The position numbers were made by a program, and so were the translations under genes. Below are positions 6,437 to 11,555 of a stretch of 11,555 nt of DNA, piece by piece. The DNA is from an uncultured Clostridia bacterium (GTDB lineage: Bacteria > Bacillota > Clostridia > Oscillospirales > CAG-272): the NCBI GenBank assembly GCA_937934385.1, contig CALGZV010000153.1, positions 1 to 11,555 on the forward strand, written 5' to 3'. A model generated the notes under the pieces. That model made no database searches, had not been told where the DNA came from, and worked only from the letters and a program-made list of their open reading frames with translations. The stretch's first letter is position 1; each line of letters starts with the position of its first letter.

Positions 6437-7441
6437 TTAAACTGTTGCGTGTGCATTCAGTGCGGTGTCCGCAGTACTTCCTGCGAGATAGTCATAATAT
6501 GCCTGCGCGCCGACCATGGCTGCATTGTCGCCGCAAAGTGAGCGTTCGGGCATACAAAGCTTCCAACGGTGTTTTTCGCATAGCTTTTCAGCCGCTGTGC
6601 GCAGATGCGAGTTGGCGGCGACACCGCCTGCCAGCACGACCGTATCATGGTGGGTGCGCAGAGCGGCTTCTTCGAGCCGTATCATAAGAGAGTCGGTGAC
6701 AGATTTTGTGAGGGACGCCGCGATATCTTCGTCTGAGGCGATATCACCTCTTTGCTTTGCATTGTTTATATAATTTATAACGGCTGTTTTCAGTCCGCTG
6801 AACGATAGATCAAGTGTATCGCCTGCGATAGCCGCAGACGGAAACTTTATGCGGTTTTTATCACCTTTTGCCGCAAGCCTGTCCAAAACGGATCCTCCGG
6901 GATACGGAATTCCCATAACGCGCGCTGCTTTGTCAAAGGCTTCGCCTGCCGCGTCATCGCGTGTGCGTCCGATCACCTTAAAATCGGTGTATGATGAAAC
7001 ATCCGAAATTGAGGTATGGCCTCCCGATACTGTCAGTGCAATATACGGCGGTTTAAGCTCCGGATGGGTAAAATATGCTGCTGCCGCATGTGCATGTGTA
7101 TGATTTACTGCTGTCAGCGGGATTTTGTTCGCATATGCAAGGCTCTTGGCAAAATTAACTCCGACAAGCAATGCTCCGATAAGTCCCGGGAAGGCGGTTA
7201 CTCCGACAAGCTCTATATCGCTGAGCGCCGCGCCGGATTCACTGAGAGCGCTGTAGGTAAGGCCCGATATTGCTTCTATATGTGCGCGGCTTGCTATTTC
7301 GGGAACAACTCCGCCGTAGAGCTTGTGTGTTTCGATTTGAGATGCTGTGCAGTTAGCGAGTATTTTTCGGGAGCTTTCGGTCATCTCTACGACGGCGGCT
7401 GACGTTTCGTCACAGGATGATTCTATTGACAGTATAAGCAT
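6437..7441 (-). CDS. tsaD: tRNA threonylcarbamoyladenosine transferase TsaD
   Basis: 334 residues, normal length. TsaD transfers the threonylcarbamoyl group from TC-AMP to adenosine 37 of ANN-decoding tRNAs, working with TsaB and TsaE. Nearly every family landmark is present: IESSCDETS at the start, HKLYGGVVPEIASRAH (39-54), metal-binding HxxxH as H114 and H118 in NHTHAH, SGGHT (139-143), DDAAGEAFDKAARV (162-175), YPGG (180-183), SFSGLKTA (213-220), AGGVAANSHLR (271-281) and CGDNAAMVG (303-311). The ATG lies 26 bases after rimI. There is no clear ribosome binding site before it, so coupling to rimI translation is possible. In many Firmicutes rimI and tsaD follow tsaE and tsaB; those two genes are absent from this window and must be encoded elsewhere. 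It is the last gene of the right-hand unit. Confidence 0.97.
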   Translation of the reverse strand: MLILSIESSCDETSAAVVEMTESSRKILANCTASQIETHKLYGGVVPEIASRAHIEAISGLTYSALSESGAALSDIELVGVTAFPGLIGALLVGVNFAKSLAYANKIPLTAVNHTHAHAAAAYFTHPELKPPYIALTVSGGHTSISDVSSYTDFKVIGRTRDDAAGEAFDKAARVMGIPYPGGSVLDRLAAKGDKNRIKFPSAAIAGDTLDLSFSGLKTAVINYINNAKQRGDIASDEDIAASLTKSVTDSLMIRLEEAALRTHHDTVVLAGGVAANSHLRTAAEKLCEKHRWKLCMPERSLCGDNAAMVGAQAYYDYLAGSTADTALNAHATV

Positions 7442-7467
7442 AATTGGTTGTGCTGCTTTCTTATAAT

Positions 7468-7938
7468 TTATATTTTTATGCTGTATTTCATCAGTATAGC
7501 ATTTTCAACCGGAGATCTGTAGTATCCGCGTCTTATTCCGATTTTATTGAAACCGAACTTTTCGTACAGATTTATAGCCGGACAGTTTGAGGCCCTGACT
7601 TCAAGAAATACTGTTATGATTCCTGCTTTTTTAAGCTCGGTTATTGAATAAGTTAAAAGTTTTTCGCCGATTCCGTGTCGCCGCATTTCCGGTTCTACCG
7701 CGATATCGAGTATTTCGGCTTCGTCGGTAGCATGCATCACAGCGCAGAATCCGACAGTATTTTGCAGACTTGAGTTCTTTGCAATATAAATATCAGATGC
7801 CGGATTTTCAATTGTGTCTTTGAATGCCTGCGTACTCCAGGGATCGGAAAAACATTTGGATTCTATTGCTTCGAGTTCCCGGAGGAGATTTTCATGATCG
7901 TTTTTTTCGGCTTTTGTTATAACAATTGTGTCAGACAC
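7468..7938 (-). CDS. rimI: Ribosomal protein S18-alanine N-acetyltransferase RimI
   Basis: A GNAT-fold enzyme expected to acetylate the N-terminal alanine of ribosomal protein S18, or related substrates, using acetyl-CoA. Visible are the substrate-side IESKCFSDPWS, strand-4/motif A ILDIAVEPEMRRHGIGEKLL with the RRxGxG acetyl-CoA loop, and the C-terminal FLEVRASNCPAINLYEKFGF and GYYRSPVENAILMK segments typical of RimI. I chose the GTG at 7936-7938, giving 156 residues starting MSDTIVITKAEKND, because GAGGAA lies 7 bases upstream and the overlap with the preceding gene is then 8 bases. The upstream in-frame ATG at 7957-7959 (163 residues) has no good ribosome binding site, needs a 29-base overlap, and adds residues (MELRNFS) outside the conserved fold. 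tsaD follows directly, a common RimI-TsaD pairing. Confidence 0.92.
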   Translation of the reverse strand: MSDTIVITKAEKNDHENLLRELEAIESKCFSDPWSTQAFKDTIENPASDIYIAKNSSLQNTVGFCAVMHATDEAEILDIAVEPEMRRHGIGEKLLTYSITELKKAGIITVFLEVRASNCPAINLYEKFGFNKIGIRRGYYRSPVENAILMKYSIKI

Positions 7939-8509
7939 CGAAAAGTTCCTCAATTCCATTTTTGATCTTATTCAGACATTCGCGGTATTGTACCGTATCT
8001 CCGCCGAACGGATCCGGAATATCATGCGGCATTGCGTATATCTTTCCTGCATACTCTGGATAGCATGCCATGAGAAGCAGAGCGTGCTGACCTGATATTG
8101 CGACGACTATATCGCTTTTTTTCATTATTGTATCGGATATTCTCTCTGCGCGGTGCATCTCCCACGGATTTTCTGCTGTTGAAAGGATACCGGCTTCGCG
8201 GAGAGCAAGCTTTGCTCCCTCGCTGATCGGTTCTCCCGGATTCGGGGATATTCCCGCGGAGATTGCTTTCCATACTATATTCTGTTCAGAATCTGACGCA
8301 AAGCGTGTCCCGATGGATTTTTCCGAATTCTGGCTGATATAATTGGTAACTGCGGCTGCCATAGGACTTCGGCAGGTATTTCCCGTACAGACAAAGCAAA
8401 CGGTATATTCGTGCTTTTCATTTCCGAGTGCAAGATCTGCAAGTTGATGCGCAAAAGCTTGCAGATCGTCTTCGGTATCGGTTATTTTTTCTTTTAATGC
8501 TTCACTCAA
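7931..8509 (-). CDS. Low-molecular-weight protein phosphatase (YwlE/Wzb-type fold), TTG start
   Basis: 192 residues. The P-loop CTGNTCRS (41-48) holds the nucleophile C41 and phosphate-binding R47, and DPFGG (166-170) supplies the general acid D166, as in low-molecular-weight tyrosine phosphatases. T45 matches the threonine that distinguishes protein-arginine phosphatases of the YwlE type (CTGNTCRS) from tyrosine phosphatases with a hydrophobic residue there, so arginine dephosphorylation is a reasonable guess, not proven. The family is usually about 150 residues; this protein has about 35 extra N-terminal residues plus an insertion near 55-80. The start codon is TTG (8507-8509), overlapping the stop of the lipoprotein gene (TTGA) and preceded by AGGGAGA about 9 bases upstream; no in-frame ATG precedes the P-loop. 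In Firmicutes such phosphatases are often near the Sua5/YwlC t6A gene, which fits the nearby tsaD. Confidence 0.88.
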   Translation of the reverse strand: MSEALKEKITDTEDDLQAFAHQLADLALGNEKHEYTVCFVCTGNTCRSPMAAAVTNYISQNSEKSIGTRFASDSEQNIVWKAISAGISPNPGEPISEGAKLALREAGILSTAENPWEMHRAERISDTIMKKSDIVVAISGQHALLLMACYPEYAGKIYAMPHDIPDPFGGDTVQYRECLNKIKNGIEELFGV

Positions 8510-9228
8510 TTTGTATCATCTCCCTGAGATGTGTTTTGCACGGTATCAGCAGGTATTTTTGACGCTTCGGAGGAATACGGAAGATAGCCGTTCAAAAGTT
8601 CTCCGACACATACGGTTTTTTTCTCTTTACGGTCGTATACATATGAAACATGCATGTCCTTATCGAATACACATCCTACGATATATAAAAGACCGCTGTA
8701 TTTACCTGACAGTGCGAATTTTAGGTAATAAGTTTCGCAGTCGTGGGCGGGAAGCTGATCTGTTGTTTCGCCGGAAAGCGCTGCGGTGACCGATTCAATA
8801 ACTGCACGGTCGGTACATCCGCCTTCAAAGACTTTCTCTGTTTCATCGGAGAAGCATACGTCAAAGCTGGCACAGGATTCTGCCGTAATTTCGGGAACCG
8901 ATGAGCTGTAGACCATGTATATACCGTTTGAAAATGCAGTCAGAAGTTCATGCGGATCTGCGTTTTCTATTTCATAAAAGGTGAGACTGTTTCCGTTTTC
9001 ATCTCTTCCCTTTGCATACGATTTACCTACCGCAGTCGGAGCATATCCGCGATGATCTATCCGGTAATAATTCTGTCCGCCGGATTCGGTAAAAACTGCA
9101 GCTCCGTTTTCCTCTGATACATAGGAATATTCGAGTTTGTAGGCTGCTCCGCAGCCGGATAGCGTTGACGCGACCGTTGCCGCGGCTATCAGAGCCGCGG
9201 CAATGCGCTTTTCAGGTAATTTTATCAT
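8506..9228 (-). CDS. Lipoprotein of unknown function
   Basis: 240 residues. I do not recognise a family. The N-terminus is a clear lipoprotein signal peptide: positive MIKLPEKR, an alanine-rich hydrophobic stretch (9-22), and the lipobox LSGC with the modified cysteine at 26, so the mature protein should be anchored on the outer face of the membrane. The rest is acidic, rich in Tyr, Ser and Glu, with several cysteines (near 118, 124, 138, 164, 186, 207) and no transmembrane segment. The tail (from about 215) is Ser/Thr/Asp-rich and probably disordered. No catalytic motif stands out. The ATG lies 23 bases after the dCMP deaminase stop without a strong ribosome binding site. Two GC-rich inverted repeats lie in the signal-peptide coding region. 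The stop overlaps the phosphatase start. Confidence 0.8.
   Translation of the reverse strand: MIKLPEKRIAAALIAAATVASTLSGCGAAYKLEYSYVSEENGAAVFTESGGQNYYRIDHRGYAPTAVGKSYAKGRDENGNSLTFYEIENADPHELLTAFSNGIYMVYSSSVPEITAESCASFDVCFSDETEKVFEGGCTDRAVIESVTAALSGETTDQLPAHDCETYYLKFALSGKYSGLLYIVGCVFDKDMHVSYVYDRKEKKTVCVGELLNGYLPYSSEASKIPADTVQNTSQGDDTN
9177..9203. repeat. Perfect 11-bp inverted repeat inside the signal-peptide coding sequence
   Basis: TTGCCGCGGCT and AGCCGCGGCAA flank ATCAG. The repeat covers the codons for the alanine-rich hydrophobic core, starting 25 bases after the lipoprotein start codon. In mRNA it would be a very stable GC-rich stem. A second repeat, GGCTGC-TCC-GCAGCC (9142-9156), follows over the lipobox cysteine codon. 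Alanine codons (GCC, GCG, GCT) favour such pairing, so it may be incidental. Confidence 0.55.
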
Positions 9229-9251
9229 TTTTAATTATATCTGTTTTTTAT

Positions 9252-9734
9252 TCAGTCTGCATTTTCAGGAAGACTGTCATCATTGCTTATCCATTTACTT
9301 ACGTCAATGATTCTGTATTCTTCCTTAGTGTCACGGATTACAACGGTTTTTATGCCGGAGTTCAGTATCATCCGGCGGCACATCATGCAGTTGCTTGTCC
9401 CCGGAATGATACTTCCGTCTGACGGATCTGTGCTTGCCATATACAGAGTAGCTCCGTCCATTTCTTCGCGTGAAGCTGATATAATGGCGTTTGCTTCGGC
9501 GTGTATTGCCCGGCAGAGTTCATAACGCTCCCCGTGAGGGATGTTGAGCTTTTCGCGTGTACAGAATCCTATATCGCAGCAGTTTTTTCGCCCGCGCGGC
9601 GCGCCGTTGTAGCCTGTAGATACGATGGAATCATTTTTAACTATTATTGCACCGTAGCGCCGGCGCATACATGTACAGCGTTCGGATACAGTCTGAGCTA
9701 TGTCGAGATAATAATTTACCTTGCTTACTCTCAT
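9252..9734 (-). CDS. Deoxycytidylate (dCMP) deaminase, ComEB family
   Basis: 160 residues, normal length. It deaminates dCMP to dUMP, feeding thymidylate synthesis. The catalytic zinc site is HAE (78-80) plus C116 and C119; E80 is the proton shuttle. The family normally reads PCxxC, but here it is NCMMC, so the proline is replaced by asparagine. TGYNGAPRG (40-48) is the characteristic substrate-binding segment. C52, C53, C58 and C74, with HGER (67-70), may form the second zinc site seen in this family. Opening residues VNYYLDIAQTVSERCTCMRRRYGAII match well. The ATG overlaps the TGA of the galU reading frame (ATGA, 9731-9734), which argues for coupled translation with galU. Confidence 0.94.
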   Translation of the reverse strand: MRVSKVNYYLDIAQTVSERCTCMRRRYGAIIVKNDSIVSTGYNGAPRGRKNCCDIGFCTREKLNIPHGERYELCRAIHAEANAIISASREEMDGATLYMASTDPSDGSIIPGTSNCMMCRRMILNSGIKTVVIRDTKEEYRIIDVSKWISNDDSLPENAD

Positions 9735-9910
9735 AACGTTTTTACCAGTTCCTTCAGGTATTCTCTGAATTCCGGGCCGAGATCGGGATCGCGAAGTGCG
9801 GTTTCGACGTTTGCAAACAGGAATCCGAGTTTTGATCCCATGTCGTAGCGCTTGCCTTCAAAGTCGACAGCGGTCATTCCCTTGCTTCTTGCGAGATCAC
9901 GCATAGCTCT
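9731..9910 (-). pseudogene. galU: Displaced C-terminal part of galU (frameshift remnant)
   Basis: This frame encodes about 59 residues that belong to GalU: GMTAVDFEGKRYDMGSKLGF followed by ANVETALRDPDLGPEFREYL and KELVKTL. The FEGKRYDxGxKLG motif is a standard C-terminal element of GalU/GtaB. The upstream open frame instead runs into an unrelated tail ending at 9874. The two frames can be joined by one missing base, or two extra bases, between about 9904 and 9913. The stop of this frame overlaps the next gene's ATG by ATGA, showing where the intact gene ended. It could be a real mutation or a sequencing/assembly error. Confidence 0.88.
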
Positions 9911-10620
9911 AGTAATGCATCTGTAAGCTGAATTTCATTTCCTGCACCGGGCTTGGTCGATTCAAGTATATCAAAGATATCGGGTGTGAGGAGTACGCGT
10001 CCGAGAATCGAAAGTCTGGTTATTACCTGTTCGGGCGTCGGTTTTTCGATCATATCGGTGACATGATACATATTATCGCTTCCGTCGATCGGTTTTGCGT
10101 CAAGTGATGAATATTTAAGAATCTGCTCTGCGGTGACCTCTTTTACACCTGCTACGGCGAGACCGGTTTTTTCATATGCGTCTGCAAGCTGTAAGCATAC
10201 AGGCTTTTCGGACATGATTATATCGTCTCCGTAAAGCACGTAGAACGGTTCGTCACCTATAAAGCTGCGTGCGCGCATGACTGCGTCGCCGAGTCCTCTT
10301 GCCTCTTTCTGGCGAATAAAGTAGATGTTTGCGCGGTTGGCTGCGCTGCGGAGTGAATCGACCACGTCGCTTTTTCCCTTTTTAAGAAGCGCGGATTCAT
10401 ACTCGGGGGAATAATCGAAGTAATCCTCTATAGCATATTTTCCGCGGTTCGTTATGATGAGTATATCTGTTACACCGCTTGTAATCGCTTCTTCAACGAG
10501 ATAGGAAATTGCCGGCTTGTCAACTATCGGAAGGATTTCCTTGGGTACTGTGCGTGCTATAGGGAGCATGCGTGTTCCGAGACCTGCTGCGGGAATGACT
10601 GCTTTTGTTATTTTTTTCAT
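9874..10620 (-). CDS. galU: UTP-glucose-1-phosphate uridylyltransferase, truncated by a frameshift
   Basis: GalU makes UDP-glucose from UTP and glucose 1-phosphate for glycolipids, teichoic acids, exopolysaccharide and galactose use. The frame gives 248 residues; about 238 are authentic. Landmarks: AVIPAAGLGTRMLP (7-20, nucleotide-binding loop), PKEILPIVDKP (26-36), the RQKEARGLGDAV segment (103-114), GDDI (131-134, metal-binding aspartates), IEKP (191-194), LGRVLLTPDIFDIL (206-219) and GAGNEIQLTDAL (225-236). After LTDALLEL the frame goes off into CVISQEARE and stops, while the true C-terminus continues in another frame to 9731. A full protein of about 295 residues is expected. AAGGAGA lies about 6 bases before the ATG, and the upstream isomerase gene ends 31 bases earlier. 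If the shift is real, the enzyme would lack its C-terminal substrate and oligomer segment. Confidence 0.92.
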   Translation of the reverse strand: MKKITKAVIPAAGLGTRMLPIARTVPKEILPIVDKPAISYLVEEAITSGVTDILIITNRGKYAIEDYFDYSPEYESALLKKGKSDVVDSLRSAANRANIYFIRQKEARGLGDAVMRARSFIGDEPFYVLYGDDIIMSEKPVCLQLADAYEKTGLAVAGVKEVTAEQILKYSSLDAKPIDGSDNMYHVTDMIEKPTPEQVITRLSILGRVLLTPDIFDILESTKPGAGNEIQLTDALLELCVISQEARE

Positions 10621-10651
10621 TTTTTTCTCCTTATTTTTAAAATGTGGTTTA

Positions 10652-11555
10652 TTAAGCTTTTTCCGGTAATGTATCCGAAGTATCTGTTGTTTGTGTGATA
10701 TATGAGAGGAGATTTTCGGTTGATATATCTCCGTAACACTCTTTTTCTTCTATTTCAAGAGAATTTGCACATTTTTCTACTTCTTCGTTAAAGCGTCGTG
10801 CCGTATATGCCTCGCGCAGCTCTGAAAAATGTTCGTCTATGTATTCATCGGTGAGTTCAAGGCGTTTTATTATATGAAGACCTGCTTCGCTTTCGACTAC
10901 ATCCGGATATATTTCACCGGGCTTTATATTTTTTACGGCATTTTCAAATTCTTCGATAAGCTGACCGCTTGTAAAGCACCGCGGATCTTCACTTGTATCC
11001 TCGCTGTACTGTTCGACAAGCGCTGAAAAATCCTCGCCGTTTTTTGCTCGTTCAAGCAGTTGTGACGCAAGCTCGGCTTTCTCATCGGAGCTTGTATTTT
11101 CGGTCGAGAGCAGTATCTGAGATGCAAAATAAAAATTTTGTTTTATATCAGCTTCGACAGTCTTGTCGTCGGCGGCAACTTCGCCTCCGTATTCTGAGGT
11201 CATTTTTTCCCGGAGCAGGACTTCAAGCTGCTGAAGCTCGGTCGCATATTTTAAGAAATCTTCGTCAAGATATTCTGCAGCAAGTTCTTTTTCAAGTTCG
11301 TCTTTGCCGCTGTATATCTCTTCAAGCCCTTTTATGTAATCGGCTATTTCTTTTTTCTGATCTTTTGAAAGAGAGATTTTACGCTCGTCAGCCATGTTTT
11401 TTACCGCCGCGGTGTGACGGAGAGACTGCATTACGATATCGCGTACATCGGAGTCGAGCTTGTTTTCATTTATTCCGGGTTCTTCAAGCTCTCTCCGTAT
11501 GTTCAGATACAGATATCTGTAATGTTCGAGTGAGACATCGAAACTGCCGAGGGAC
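10652..11555 (-). CDS. Parvulin-type peptidyl-prolyl isomerase (PrsA/SurA-like), start outside the window
   Basis: The open frame runs to the window edge; the ATG at 11429-11431 is internal, because in-frame coding continues upstream (SLGSFDVSLEHYRYLYLNIR...). A signal peptide or lipobox would be outside the window. About 300 residues are visible: an alpha-helical, charged chaperone-like part, then a parvulin (PpiC) domain beginning FASQILLSTENT and running through LLERAKNGEDFSALVEQYSEDTS, GQLIEEFENAVKNIKPGEI and SEAGLHIIKRLEL. The usual parvulin HxL start (ASHIL) is ASQIL here, and the GGDLG loop is reduced to DPRCFTSGQL, so catalytic activity may be weak and chaperone action may dominate. 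Family members fold secreted proteins at the cell surface. A helical C-terminal tail of about 60 residues follows. galU starts 31 bases after the stop. Confidence 0.88.
   Translation of the reverse strand, partial: SLGSFDVSLEHYRYLYLNIRRELEEPGINENKLDSDVRDIVMQSLRHTAAVKNMADERKISLSKDQKKEIADYIKGLEEIYSGKDELEKELAAEYLDEDFLKYATELQQLEVLLREKMTSEYGGEVAADDKTVEADIKQNFYFASQILLSTENTSSDEKAELASQLLERAKNGEDFSALVEQYSEDTSEDPRCFTSGQLIEEFENAVKNIKPGEIYPDVVESEAGLHIIKRLELTDEYIDEHFSELREAYTARRFNEEVEKCANSLEIEEKECYGDISTENLLSYITQTTDTSDTLPEKA

Noticed and set aside
6127..6440. Chromosomal replication origin (oriC)
   Set aside because: The DnaA-like boxes and AT-rich part fit, but there is no strand switch of genes, no dnaA/dnaN/rpmH neighbourhood, and no exact TTATCCACA box. 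Kept only as a DnaA-box-like cluster.
6445..7402. Plus-strand open frames over tsaD
   Set aside because: Arginine- and serine-rich translations antisense to a fully conserved TsaD; no independent coding evidence.
1..11555. Mobile elements, CRISPR arrays, tRNA or rRNA genes, phage-defence genes
   Set aside because: Looked for direct-repeat arrays, transposase or integrase motifs, cloverleaf folds and defence-type domains on both strands; none could be supported.

Overview
The window reads as an ordinary chromosomal stretch of an anaerobic Clostridia-type Firmicute, probably a gut member of the Ruminococcaceae/Oscillospiraceae or a relative. The case rests on family content: a Rex-type regulator next to a DnaD-domain protein and a DnaI/DnaC-like loader, a PrsA/SurA-like parvulin, clostridial-type GalU and dCMP deaminase, a GH94 disaccharide phosphorylase, and AGGAG-type ribosome binding sites. 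Every gene I can support lies on the minus strand, so transcription runs from high to low coordinates.

Right half, in transcription order: a parvulin peptidyl-prolyl isomerase cut by the window edge (to 10652); galU (10620 down to 9731), which carries a frameshift near 9904-9913; a dCMP deaminase (9734-9252); an unrecognised lipoprotein (9228-8506); a low-molecular-weight protein phosphatase with a TTG start (8509-7931); rimI (about 7938-7468); and tsaD (7441-6437). Gaps are 0-31 bases, with overlaps of 4, 4 and about 8 bases, so this is probably one transcription unit. It combines housekeeping jobs: protein folding at the membrane, UDP-glucose supply, dUMP supply, protein dephosphorylation, ribosomal protein acetylation and tRNA t6A modification.

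A 385-base gene-free stretch (6052-6436) follows. It is AT-rich and holds three DnaA-box-like nonamers, two of them as an 11-bp inverted pair, plus a small hairpin just before the next gene.

Left half, in transcription order: an isocitrate/isopropylmalate-type dehydrogenase (6051-4888), a Rex-family regulator (4827-4087), a DnaD-domain primosome protein (4090-3008, overlapping rex by ATGA), a GH94 phosphorylase (2929-578), a strong hairpin (511-481), and the start of a DnaI/DnaC-like helicase loader (379 to beyond the edge). The DnaD and loader proteins probably work together in loading the replicative helicase, yet the carbohydrate phosphorylase gene lies between them.

The points most worth a second look are: (1) the Rex homolog has lost all three glycines of its dinucleotide-binding loop but keeps its DNA-binding domain; (2) galU is broken by a frameshift, and its displaced tail ends in an ATGA overlap with the next gene; (3) DnaA-box-like sites cluster far from any dnaA/dnaN gene seen here; (4) GH94 is placed inside a primosome gene pair. 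I found no mobile element, CRISPR array, tRNA, rRNA or phage gene, and nothing I would call a wholly new system.
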